Source: Methylotenera versatilis 79
Lineage (GTDB): Bacteria; Pseudomonadota; Gammaproteobacteria; Burkholderiales; Methylophilaceae
DNA length: 64,000 nucleotides
Direction: 5' to 3'
Assembly (NCBI RefSeq): GCF_000384375.1
Contig: NZ_ARVX01000001.1
Span: forward strand, 806,001 to 870,000
The position numbers were made by a program, and so were the translations under genes. Under the pieces are notes generated by a model. It saw only the letters and a program-made list of their open reading frames with translations, was not told the DNA's origin and ran no database searches. This document shows positions 51,592-60,133 of the stretch, piece by piece; the first letter of the stretch is position 1, and every line of letters starts with the position of its first letter.

Positions 51592-52272
51592 TTGTTTAGA
51601 AATTATTTTGCATTATTTAGCATGTTAAGTTTTTTTGTCATTCCAAACGTTATTCCACCTGTCATGGCTGAAACCACATTTGTAGATCAAGAAGATGTTG
51701 CCATCCGTTTTGGCGGCGGCAATCTTGAACTGGGTAAAAACAAATCCAAGTCAGAGCTTTGTATTGAGTGCCATGCGAATGCTGATTCCTTAGAAAAATC
51801 CGGCATTGGCGTGCCCCAGCTTGCGGGACAATATGCTGGATATTTGTTCAAGCAATTGCGCAATTTTAAATCAGGGGAGCGCAAACACTCTGTGATGAGC
51901 AAAATGGTAGAGCACCTTAATGACGAAGACTTAGAGAATATTGCTACGTATTTTGCTAATCAACCCGTTATGCAAGGTAAAGGCAGTAAAACAAACGCAA
52001 TCGCGCAGAATCTGTTTCTGCGTGGTGATTCAAAACGCAACATCATGTCTTGCAAAAGTTGTCATGGAATGGATGGTAAAGGCAGTCATTCCGCGAATGA
52101 TATTAACCCTGTCATTGCTGGACAAAGTCAGTTTTACCTACGTGAACAATTACGCAACTGGCGATCTGCGGCACGGACAAATAGCCCTGACCAGGTGATG
52201 AATGTGATTGCAAAGTCACTGACAGATACTGAGATAGAAGCATTGGCAGAATATATTTCTGACATGCCATAA
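51592..52272 (+). CDS. Diheme cytochrome c (c4-like)
   Basis: 226 aa starting at TTG 51592, two bases after the peroxiredoxin stop; ATG 51622 is a possible alternative. Leader ending VMAE, then two class I domains with haem sites CIECHANAD (about 58) and CKSCHGMDGKG (about 153), each followed by an M-containing loop. The pair of similar domains is the cytochrome c4 pattern. Probable soluble or membrane-bound electron carrier to a terminal oxidase. Confidence 0.8.
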   Translation: MFRNYFALFSMLSFFVIPNVIPPVMAETTFVDQEDVAIRFGGGNLELGKNKSKSELCIECHANADSLEKSGIGVPQLAGQYAGYLFKQLRNFKSGERKHSVMSKMVEHLNDEDLENIATYFANQPVMQGKGSKTNAIAQNLFLRGDSKRNIMSCKSCHGMDGKGSHSANDINPVIAGQSQFYLREQLRNWRSAARTNSPDQVMNVIAKSLTDTEIEALAEYISDMP

Positions 52273-52314
52273 ACCATATAACTACATAGCGTACCAACGC
52301 TTAAAGGAAACAAC

Positions 52315-53313
52315 ATGAAAACAAAAAAACCATCACTCATACTTAAACAGTCATGGATTCTAGGCACATTATTTACTTCAGTAACCATTATTGGTGCGCT
52401 TCCAGCATTTGCTGAGGAAGCCGTCGCCCCAGCAGTGACGCCACCAATTGCAGGAGTAATCGCTGGCGGTTTAGAGCTAAGGCCGATTAAAAACGGCTTT
52501 ACAGGAACGGAAGGCCCCATTGCTTTACCAGATGGCAGTGGTTTTATCTTTACTGAAACGCAAGCAAACCGTATTACTAAAATTGGCCTAGATGGCAATA
52601 CGAGCAATTTCATCGCGGAAAGCAATGGTGCAAATGGCTTAGCGTTTTCAGCCAATGGTGATTTATATGCAGTGCAAACGTTGAAACCTAGCGTAGGCAT
52701 CATCTACCCAAAAGAGCATGCAAAAGTGTTGGCGAGTCAATTTAACGGTAAGCCATTAAATCGTCCAAATGATCTGGTCATTGATAAAAAAGGCGGTGTG
52801 TATTTCACGGATCCTGGCATAAATCCTAAACCGGGAGAAGCCTCAACGGGCCAACCAGCAGTTTACTATATCAAGCCAAGTGGTGAGTTGGTGCAGATTA
52901 TCACGGACATTCAACGCCCTAACGGCATTCAACTTAGCCCGGATGAGAAAGTTTTATACGTTGCGAATACTTTCGGCGAATATGTGTTTGTTTACGACGT
53001 TGCAGAAGATGGCTCCATCGGGCCACGTCATAAATTCGCCTTGCTTGACGGCTATCGTAAAGCCGAAAATGGATTTAGCAGTGGCGCCGATGGCTTGGCG
53101 ATAGATGCGGAGGGTCGCTTATATGTGGCGACTACTATTGGCATTCAAGTGTTTGATAAGGCCGGCATAGCACTAGGCATTATTGAACTGCCGAAAGCGC
53201 CGCAAAACCTTGCTTTTGCAGGTAAAGATAAAAAGACACTTTACGTAGTTGGTCGTGGGGATGCCTATAAAATCCCAATGTTAACGACGGGCTACGCAGG
53301 TCGAGTTAAATAA
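52315..53313 (+). CDS. SMP-30/gluconolactonase-like beta-propeller protein
   Basis: 332 aa. Long basic leader and signal region (about 1-35, ending AFAEE). Repeated propeller strands include NGLAFSANGDLYAV, RPNDLVIDKKGGVYFTD, RPNGIQLSPDEKVLYVAN and GADGLAIDAEGRLYVAT, with Asn/Asp metal-site residues as in SMP-30 lactonases. Exported. Could hydrolyse lactones; substrate unknown. AAAGGAAAC precedes the start. Confidence 0.82.
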   Translation: MKTKKPSLILKQSWILGTLFTSVTIIGALPAFAEEAVAPAVTPPIAGVIAGGLELRPIKNGFTGTEGPIALPDGSGFIFTETQANRITKIGLDGNTSNFIAESNGANGLAFSANGDLYAVQTLKPSVGIIYPKEHAKVLASQFNGKPLNRPNDLVIDKKGGVYFTDPGINPKPGEASTGQPAVYYIKPSGELVQIITDIQRPNGIQLSPDEKVLYVANTFGEYVFVYDVAEDGSIGPRHKFALLDGYRKAENGFSSGADGLAIDAEGRLYVATTIGIQVFDKAGIALGIIELPKAPQNLAFAGKDKKTLYVVGRGDAYKIPMLTTGYAGRVK

Positions 53314-53340
53314 GTAATTAGAAGTCTTGATTGAGAAAAT

Positions 53341-53841
53341 ATGACAAAACTACAGATTAAATCCATACAGCTTAAGTCCATTGCTACAGTCATTGTTACA
53401 ACAGTGCTTATGGTTACATCAACGGCTTCTCTGGCTGAGCAGACACCCAAACCTGAAAAATTGATTCAATGGCGACAGTCCGCCTACCGCATAATTGAAT
53501 GGAACGTTTCACGTATCAAGTCTTCGATTCAGGGAACTTACAACAAAGCTGAGGTGGTCGCTGCTGCCAATGCAATCGCGGGCATCGCCAATTCAGGATT
53601 GCCAGTTTTATTTGTGCCTGGTACGGAAAAAGGCAAGGGTTGGCATGAAACAGCCGCTAACGCAGAGGTGTTTAAAGATAAAGCGAAATTTACAGAACTA
53701 TCGAATAACTTTAGTAAAGAAGCGACCGAGTTAGCCAAAATAGCGGCGAGTGCTAATGATGCATCGGCTATCAAAGAGCAGTTCGGCAAAGTGACGCGCA
53801 GTTGCAAAGCTTGCCATGATGATTTTAAAGGGGATGATTAA
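53341..53841 (+). CDS. Cytochrome c'
   Basis: 166 aa. Signal peptide (about 1-31, ending SLAEQ), then a four-helix body beginning RQSAYRIIEWNVSRIKSSIQGTYN (typical of cytochrome c', with the Arg/Tyr/Asn-rich first helix) and the haem site CKACHDDF near the C-terminus (about 155). Cytochrome c' proteins bind NO and some act as electron carriers. 28 bases after the SMP-30-like gene. Confidence 0.88.
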   Translation: MTKLQIKSIQLKSIATVIVTTVLMVTSTASLAEQTPKPEKLIQWRQSAYRIIEWNVSRIKSSIQGTYNKAEVVAAANAIAGIANSGLPVLFVPGTEKGKGWHETAANAEVFKDKAKFTELSNNFSKEATELAKIAASANDASAIKEQFGKVTRSCKACHDDFKGDD

Positions 53842-53858
53842 GCTAAAAGTTTTTCAAG

Positions 53859-54143
53859 ATGCGAGCCACTATAACTAAACTAAATTTCTTATATGGTAAT
53901 TATCAGGCGCTGACGGATAATAATATTGGAATTTCGTTCTCTGTAGTAGATGGGGAGAAGCTTAATCTTCAGGAAATTATAGAAATTGACCTTCCTAACT
54001 TGGTCGCAAATCAACGAATTGTTAGGGTTCGTGACCAAAAAAATATCTCAGTCAAACTTGGTGCGAATGATCTTCACGACCTCAATCAGCATTCTAGTTA
54101 TCATGGAGACAGCCGTACGCCATTCAAGCATCGCTTAGAATAA
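53859..54143 (+). CDS. Small hypothetical protein
   Basis: 94 aa, no signal peptide or membrane segment. Mixed alpha/beta composition with NIGISFSVVDGEKLNLQEII and FKHRLE at the end. No family recognised. Last gene before a terminator and 17 bases after the cytochrome c' gene, so it is probably in the same transcript. It could be a spurious reading, since it lacks a good ribosome binding site. Confidence 0.35.
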   Translation: MRATITKLNFLYGNYQALTDNNIGISFSVVDGEKLNLQEIIEIDLPNLVANQRIVRVRDQKNISVKLGANDLHDLNQHSSYHGDSRTPFKHRLE

Positions 54144-54162
54144 AATACACTATCTATTTAAG

Positions 54163-54199
54163 AGCCTTCTGTTTGAAAAACAACAGTGGGCTTTTTTGT
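54163..54199 (+). terminator. Terminator of the first sigma-54 unit
   Basis: AGCC-TT-CTGTT at 54163-54173 pairs with AACAG-TG-GGCT at 54182-54192 (interrupted by one small internal loop), followed by a T run. The T run directly borders the second activator site. Confidence 0.7.
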
Positions 54200-54200
54200 T

Positions 54201-54220
54201 GCTGTTTCCCTAACAACAAA
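54201..54220 (+). promoter_or_regulatory. Putative upstream activator site 2
   Basis: GCTGTTTCCCTAACAACAAA, 17/20 identical to the site at 46208-46227 and containing TGTTTC-N4-ACAACA. It lies about 135 bases before the -24 element at 54338. Confidence 0.6.
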
Positions 54221-54336
54221 CCAATGTGCATATTTATTCGATTTATACCCTGTGTTTTCGGTTGTATTTAATATTAGTGATTAAAAACAATATGTTATCT
54301 GGTGTTTTTTTGTGATTTTACGCATTATAAAATGTC

Positions 54337-54352
54337 TGGCACAGGACTTGCA
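54337..54352 (+). promoter_or_regulatory. Sigma-54 (-24/-12) promoter 2
   Basis: TGGCACAGGACTTGCA: GG at 54338-54339 and GC at 54350-54351, 12 bases apart. Matches TGGCAC-N5-TTGCA exactly. It drives the metallo-beta-lactamase-fold gene at 54411. Confidence 0.88.
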
Positions 54353-54410
54353 ACGCAACTAATAACATTCATATGAATGAATTTTTAATATTTGAGCTAA
54401 AGGATTAAAG

Positions 54411-55928
54411 ATGTCAGTAATAACAACAATTACTTCTAAGACAGGTGGTTTAAAGCTGCGCCAGCTTACCGCTATTGCCTTGGCAGTGGCTTCATTTTCA
54501 GCCTGGGGACAAGATGCGCCATCACTTGCTGCTTCGACTGAAGTACTTGGTGCAACTCAATTAAAATCGATTGAGTTTTCAGGCGCCGGGCATTGGTACC
54601 AATTTGGCCAAGCGCCGAATCCAAGCTCATCTTGGCCGCAATTCAATGTAAGTAGTTATAAAGCCACCATCAATTTTGAAGCACCTGCTGAACGTGTACA
54701 GATTACCCGTAAGCAAGCCGTTGAACCTAAACGTGTTCGCCCAGTGCCGGTTGAGCAAAAGCCTGATCAATATGTGAGTGGTAATACGGCTTGGAATTTA
54801 GCGCCAGCAGCGGGTGCTGCGCCAGACTCAGCGCCTGTTGCTCAACCACAAGTAGCCGCAGTTGAAGAGCGCGTGTCAGAGATTTGGGCGACACCACAAG
54901 GCTTTCTGAAAGCTGCGCAAGCTAACAATGCCACATCGAAAAAAGTAAAAAAAGGCGTGGAAGTTTCATTCACGCAGGGTAAGAATAAGTATGTCGGCAT
55001 CATCAATGCCAAAAATGAGGTCAGCAATGTCAAGACTTGGATCGATAGCCCAGTGCTAGGCGATACATTGGTTGAGTACAGTTATAGCGATTACAAAGAT
55101 TACAGCGGCATTTCTTTCCCTTCTAATATCCTCCGCAAACAAGGCGGTTATCCTGTATTGGCTTTAGCGGTTAAATCTGTAACGCCGAATGCTGAGGCAA
55201 ATATTACGGTACCTGCCGAGTTAAGCCAGGCGGACACATCAATTAAAGTGACATCTGATCCGCTTGTGCCGGGAGTGTTCTACTTGAAAGGCGGCACCCA
55301 CCATAGCGTGGCGATTGAGCAGGCAAACCAAATCATTCTGGTTGAAGCGCCTTTAAATGAAGCGCGCTCAGAAGCGGTGATTGCCAAGGTGAAAGAAATC
55401 ATCCCGAACAAGCCCATCACTTTTTTAGTGAATACACATCATCACTTTGACCATTCTGGCGGCTTGCGTACTTATGTGGATGAAGGCGCAACGATTGTGA
55501 CGCATAAACTCAATGAGCCATATTACAAAAAAATCTGGGCCAATGCGCATACGCTTAGTCCTGATCGCTTGGCCGCTTCTCATAAACCTGCAAAGTTTAA
55601 AACCTTTTCAGACAAGCTAGTGTTGCCAGATGCAGCCCATCCTGTAGAGATTTATACCATCGCTGGTAATACGCATAATGATGCTTTCGCATTGGTTTAT
55701 TTGCCAAATGACAAAGTGCTGGTTGAAGCGGATGCCTATACGCCACCTGCAGCTGGTGCGCCCTTGCCTACTAGCGTAAACCCTTACACGGCTAATCTGT
55801 ATGACAATATCAAGCGTCTCAAGTTGAATGTTGAGCAGATTGCTGCGTTACATGGCCCACGTGTCACCAAGTTGGAAGATATAGAAGCAGCAATCGGTAT
55901 CAAGCCACAGACAGCTAGCAATAATTAA
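54411..55928 (+). CDS. Exported metallo-beta-lactamase-fold hydrolase with long N-terminal domain
   Basis: 505 aa. Leader ending AWGQ (about 1-33), then a roughly 245-residue N-terminal region with no recognised family, in which GAGHWYQFGQAPNPSSSWPQ and Pro/Ala-rich segments stand out. A C-terminal metallo-beta-lactamase domain (about 280-495) has the zinc-binding HHHFDH at 343-348 (NTHHHFDHSGGLRTY), a further His in NTHNDAF (about 427) and the Asp in VEADAY (about 441). The sites are complete, so it should be a hydrolase. Substrate unknown. Single-gene unit with its own sigma-54 promoter and terminator. Confidence 0.85.
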   Translation: MSVITTITSKTGGLKLRQLTAIALAVASFSAWGQDAPSLAASTEVLGATQLKSIEFSGAGHWYQFGQAPNPSSSWPQFNVSSYKATINFEAPAERVQITRKQAVEPKRVRPVPVEQKPDQYVSGNTAWNLAPAAGAAPDSAPVAQPQVAAVEERVSEIWATPQGFLKAAQANNATSKKVKKGVEVSFTQGKNKYVGIINAKNEVSNVKTWIDSPVLGDTLVEYSYSDYKDYSGISFPSNILRKQGGYPVLALAVKSVTPNAEANITVPAELSQADTSIKVTSDPLVPGVFYLKGGTHHSVAIEQANQIILVEAPLNEARSEAVIAKVKEIIPNKPITFLVNTHHHFDHSGGLRTYVDEGATIVTHKLNEPYYKKIWANAHTLSPDRLAASHKPAKFKTFSDKLVLPDAAHPVEIYTIAGNTHNDAFALVYLPNDKVLVEADAYTPPAAGAPLPTSVNPYTANLYDNIKRLKLNVEQIAALHGPRVTKLEDIEAAIGIKPQTASNN

Positions 55929-55945
55929 TCTTTTTTTAAAATTAA

Positions 55946-55982
55946 CTGAGTGCCTAAATCTTATTAGGCACTCAGTTTTTTT
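55946..55982 (+). terminator. Terminator of the metallo-beta-lactamase gene
   Basis: Perfect 12-bp stem CTGAGTGCCTAA / TTAGGCACTCAG around ATCTTA (55946-55975), then seven T. Confidence 0.9.
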
Positions 55983-56027
55983 ATTCACGCTAACCAGATT
56001 TGTTATAGCAAAAACAAAATTTAAACG

Positions 56028-57392
56028 ATGACCGTTAACGCATCTCCATCGCGTTTAGACCAGGCTTTGGCTTATCACCAAAACGGTCATTGGTCACAGG
56101 CATTGGATTTGTATCAACAAGTCTTGGCCGATCATCCACATCAGGCAAATGTCCTCAACAATGTCGGCATTATTTTGCAACAAATTAAACGCAACGATGA
56201 TGCTCTAACCTACTTTGAGCTCGCTTTGGCGATTGAACCTGATCATCCGCCATCATTATTCAATCGCGGTAATGTATTGCGTAGCTTAAATCGCCCTCAA
56301 GATGCCGTGCATAGCTATGACCAAGTGTTGCAAACGATGCCGAATCACCCTGAGGTATTGAATAACAAAGGCAATGCATTGCGTGCGCTCAACCGATTGG
56401 ATGATGCCCAAGAAAATTATCAGCTTGCTTTAACTCATGCGCCCGATTATGCAGATGCACGCTGGAATGCTGGCTTATGCTTTTTACTTGCCGGTCACTA
56501 TCAACCGGGCTGGCAGGAGTACGAATGGCGCTGGGCGTCTGAGCTTCACGCAGAAAAACATTTGTTTACACAGTCCTTATGGGACGGCACAGACTCTTTG
56601 CAGGGTAAAACTATCTTATTGCATGCCGAACAGGGGCTTGGCGATACATTACAGTTTTGCCGCTATGCCAGTTTAGTCAAAACGCTGGGAGCGACTGTGG
56701 TGCTAGAAGTACAACCGCAACTGGTTAATTTGATAAGAACTTTAAAAGGTGTCGATCTGCTTATCGCACGTGGTCATTCACTGCCGAAATTTGATTACCA
56801 TTGCCCATTACTCAGCTTGCCCAAAGCATTTGCTACCAAGTTAGATACTATCCCTCATACGTCAGCTTATATTGCGATTGATGCTAAAAAAGTACGTGCA
56901 TGGCGGAATAAGCTGGGCGGGACTGGGCTGGTCAATCAATCAAAATCGCGTGTAGGTTTGATATGGGCAGGCAGTGCGACGCATTCGAATGATCATAATC
57001 GTTCTATAGCCTTACAAGAGCTCGCGTCAATAGTGGACCAAAATGCAGATTTTTATGGGCTACAAAAAAAGTTGCGGGAAGGGGATGCAGAATTCTTTCA
57101 TCAGCATCCCCAAATAAAATATCTGGGTGGACATATAAAAGATTTCACAGATACCGCAGCAATCATCACTTTAATGGATGTGGTTATTACAGTAGATACC
57201 GCTGTTGCGCATCTGGCTGGCGCCATGGGCAAGCCAGTCTGGATATTGTTGCCTTACAGCCCTGATTGGCGCTGGCTCTTAGGTCGTAGCGACAGCCCTT
57301 GGTATCCAACAGCAAGGTTATTCAGGCAAACAGCTATTGGTGATTGGTCATCGGTGTTGCAAGAAGTCAAACAGGCTTTGCAAAAGGCTTAA
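56028..57392 (+). CDS. TPR protein with glycosyltransferase 9-like C-terminal domain
   Basis: 454 aa. Three or four TPR units in the first 150 residues (AYHQNGHWSQALDLYQQVLADHPHQANVLNNVGI and similar), then a GT-B-like domain with LLHAEQGLGDTLQFCRYASL and the nucleotide-sugar-type motif ITVDTAVAHLAGAMGKPVWILLP (about 385). Proteins of this build are common in betaproteobacteria; the substrate is unknown. No signal peptide, so cytoplasmic. Stop lies two bases from the convergent efflux gene. Confidence 0.75.
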   Translation: MTVNASPSRLDQALAYHQNGHWSQALDLYQQVLADHPHQANVLNNVGIILQQIKRNDDALTYFELALAIEPDHPPSLFNRGNVLRSLNRPQDAVHSYDQVLQTMPNHPEVLNNKGNALRALNRLDDAQENYQLALTHAPDYADARWNAGLCFLLAGHYQPGWQEYEWRWASELHAEKHLFTQSLWDGTDSLQGKTILLHAEQGLGDTLQFCRYASLVKTLGATVVLEVQPQLVNLIRTLKGVDLLIARGHSLPKFDYHCPLLSLPKAFATKLDTIPHTSAYIAIDAKKVRAWRNKLGGTGLVNQSKSRVGLIWAGSATHSNDHNRSIALQELASIVDQNADFYGLQKKLREGDAEFFHQHPQIKYLGGHIKDFTDTAAIITLMDVVITVDTAVAHLAGAMGKPVWILLPYSPDWRWLLGRSDSPWYPTARLFRQTAIGDWSSVLQEVKQALQKA

Positions 57393-57394
57393 GG

Positions 57395-58867
57395 CTAATC
57401 GACAGACTTAACCGTTTTTTTAGTATCGTTTTGCGAGTTTTGAACAGGTAGCGTGTTTTGCCAACCGCCACCGAGTGATTTGATCAAAAACACCGCATTG
57501 ACTAATTGCTGGCCTCTGACGACTTGAAGCTGACGTTGATTATCTAGTAGAACCTGGCGCGCGCTGATGAGTTCCAGCACACTGGCAATACCGCCTTTGT
57601 AGCGATCATCAATCATCTCAGCTGCTTTAGCTGAAGCAGCTTCCGCAGCTTGTAAATCACGCAGCGAATCAGTCAAAGAGCGCCCGGTACTAAGCCCGTC
57701 TTCCACTTCCTGCAAGGCGTTTAATACGGTTTGCCTATATTCCGCTGAGGCCAGTTCATGGCCGGCTTTGGCAAATTCAATCTGGGCTTGATTACGACCA
57801 CTATCAAATATGGTCTGCGCCAGACTAATACCCAAAGACCACACAACGCTAGGTGCATCGAATAGATTTGCTGCGGTGGTGCTTTGCCAACCGCGTGTGG
57901 CACTCAAACGTAATGATGGGTACCAGGCTGCTTTGGCAACGCCAATTTGGATGTTAGCTATGGCGACCGCGCGTTCTGTCGCGGCAACATCTGGACGTCT
58001 TTCCAACGCGTCAGCGGGTAATCCAATCGGTATTTCTGGGATCGCCGTCGGTAAGTTGCCATTGATCACTTTGAAATTGTTCACAGTTGAACCAGTCAAG
58101 GTAGCGAGTGCATGTAGCGTGATATCCCGCTGACGTTGCGTAAGGCTGAGTTGTGCCTGAGTCTTGCTTAACAAAGCTTGTTGCTGGATCGTGTCTAGCC
58201 CGGTAGCAACGCCATCTTCATGTCTTGTCTTGGCAAACTTTACAGCTTTAGTTTGCAGCTCGATGCTTTGTTTCAAAATATCCAGTTCGGACTCTAGTTC
58301 ACGCAGATTAAAGTAGTTGCTGGCTACATCGGCAGTGAGTACTAACTTCAGATTCTCAAAATCTGCTTGGGATTGCTGTAATGAAGTTTTTGCCGACTCA
58401 ATGTCATGGGCAATGCGGCCGAATAGATCCACTTCATATCCAGCGACGAATACAGGATTGATATTTTGCTGAATATTGGCAGAAACGGATGCGTTTCTTG
58501 CGTTATTTGGGCGATTGGCAGATGGCTGGGTGCGACTGGCTGTTGCCGCGAAATCCAGAGATGGGTATAACGCTGCTTGCGAAACGCGGGAAAGCGCACG
58601 GGCTTGTTGCACACTGGCAAAGGCAGCTTTCAAACTTTGATTATGTGCAATAGCTGCCTGCGATAATCGAGTCAATTCTGCATCATTGAAAAGTAGCCAC
58701 CACTCGCCTTTTGGAACGCTATCTTGGGGTGTGGCTGGTCGCCAGCCTTCTTGCCAAGTAACGGGCAAATCAATCGCGGGTTTATGGTAAATCTGCCAAG
58801 GAGAGCAAGCGACCAGGCTCATACTGAGCAGGCTTAAACTTAAGCTCTTTTTGAATGCTAAGCTCAT
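57395..58867 (-). CDS. Outer-membrane efflux lipoprotein (NodT/OprM family)
   Basis: 490 aa. Lipobox LVAC at about residues 18-21 (SMSLVACSPW), so a lipoprotein. Two TolC repeats of long helices are seen, for example KAAFASVQQARALSRVSQAALYPSLDFAATAS and VAIANIQIGVAKAAWYPSLRLSATRG. It forms the outer-membrane channel of the RND pump. Overlaps the adaptor gene by four bases. Tail Lys-rich. Confidence 0.93.
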   Translation of the reverse strand: MSLAFKKSLSLSLLSMSLVACSPWQIYHKPAIDLPVTWQEGWRPATPQDSVPKGEWWLLFNDAELTRLSQAAIAHNQSLKAAFASVQQARALSRVSQAALYPSLDFAATASRTQPSANRPNNARNASVSANIQQNINPVFVAGYEVDLFGRIAHDIESAKTSLQQSQADFENLKLVLTADVASNYFNLRELESELDILKQSIELQTKAVKFAKTRHEDGVATGLDTIQQQALLSKTQAQLSLTQRQRDITLHALATLTGSTVNNFKVINGNLPTAIPEIPIGLPADALERRPDVAATERAVAIANIQIGVAKAAWYPSLRLSATRGWQSTTAANLFDAPSVVWSLGISLAQTIFDSGRNQAQIEFAKAGHELASAEYRQTVLNALQEVEDGLSTGRSLTDSLRDLQAAEAASAKAAEMIDDRYKGGIASVLELISARQVLLDNQRQLQVVRGQQLVNAVFLIKSLGGGWQNTLPVQNSQNDTKKTVKSVD

Positions 58868-60126
58868 GGTTTTGCTGTTCCATCAGGCGATGGGTTCTTT
58901 TCACTGGGGTTTTTAATATTCTCGGCTACTTTTTTCTGGCTTTTATCGTCCGGGTCTTTCAAGGTGATTAAAGTTGGGATCACCTTTTCGCCTTCTTCAA
59001 GCAATTCGGACGGGCTTAATATCAACGTGTCGCCTGACGATATGCCATCAATGATCTCTATGGTTTTCCCCAAATCGCGTCCTATTTTCACGTTTTGGAA
59101 CCTGACTTTATTCTCTTTATCAACGATAACGACATATGGGTCGTTTTTACTGATCACCAAAGCGCTAGGCGGAATGATTTGAGCGGGAATCGCCTTGACT
59201 AAGTTAATGCTAACTTCGGCATAGGCTCCGGGAATCAGTTTGCGGTCCGGGTTATCCAAAACGATTTCTATCTGGCGCGAACGTGTGACAGGGTCAATGG
59301 CGCCTGATAAGTGTTCGATTCTGCCCTTGAATTTTTCACTTAGGCCGCTCACGGAAACATCTACTTCCTGATTGGACTTGATTTCGCTGGCATATACTTG
59401 GGGAACCCACAGGCTTAATCGCAGCTTATCTATCTGGGTGAGCGCAAATAACTCTTTGCTGTTAGGTGTAATCAGATCACCAATATCAATGCTGCGCCTG
59501 GTAATGACGCCGGAAAACGGTGCGACGATATGACGAAATGATTGTAGTTGTTCAAGTCTATTGATATTGGCTTCCACCATAGTCAGCTCGTTAAGCGCTT
59601 GTTGGTAGATACTGCGTTTCTCTTCAAGCTCTTGTTGCGGTACAGAATCATGGTCGCGTAAAGTTTGCCAGCGCTCTTGGGTGAGCTTTGCCAACGCTAA
59701 GCGCGTCTTGACCAATTCACGTGAGGCTGTGGCTTGTGCGAGTTCTTGGGTCTGTTCTGGAGTTTCTAATTTAGCGAGTAATTCACCTTTCTTGACCGTA
59801 TCCCCTATGGTTTTATACCAAGCGCTGAGGTAACCATTGCTGCGGGAAAAGACCACAGATTCACTATAACCGCGCAAACTGGCAGGTAACATTAAAGTGG
59901 TTTTGAGTTTATCGGTTTTGGGGTACGTCACATTAACGCTGCGGATTAGATTTTCTTGAGTATGTTGTTGCAAGGCATTGACAGCCTTGGCATTGGCAAG
60001 AAAGCGTAATCCGCCGCTGGCAATCAGCACAATGACAAACCCAAAACCCAGCCAAGCAGCGATGCGTAGGGGATGACGTTTGGAAGTGGATTTCTGAGCA
60101 AGAATGTTGGGAGCTATATCAGTCAT
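58864..60126 (-). CDS. RND efflux periplasmic adaptor
   Basis: 420 aa. One N-terminal membrane helix (about 20-45), barrel-sandwich hybrid (GYLSAWYKTIGDTVKKGELLAKL), long alpha-hairpin (about 115-185), and beta-barrel and membrane-proximal domains with PGAYAEVSINL. Charged C-terminal tail (SEKNPSPDGTAKP). Links permease and outer channel. Seven bases after the permease. Confidence 0.93.
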   Translation of the reverse strand: MTDIAPNILAQKSTSKRHPLRIAAWLGFGFVIVLIASGGLRFLANAKAVNALQQHTQENLIRSVNVTYPKTDKLKTTLMLPASLRGYSESVVFSRSNGYLSAWYKTIGDTVKKGELLAKLETPEQTQELAQATASRELVKTRLALAKLTQERWQTLRDHDSVPQQELEEKRSIYQQALNELTMVEANINRLEQLQSFRHIVAPFSGVITRRSIDIGDLITPNSKELFALTQIDKLRLSLWVPQVYASEIKSNQEVDVSVSGLSEKFKGRIEHLSGAIDPVTRSRQIEIVLDNPDRKLIPGAYAEVSINLVKAIPAQIIPPSALVISKNDPYVVIVDKENKVRFQNVKIGRDLGKTIEIIDGISSGDTLILSPSELLEEGEKVIPTLITLKDPDDKSQKKVAENIKNPSEKNPSPDGTAKP

Positions 60127-60133
60127 AGTATTT

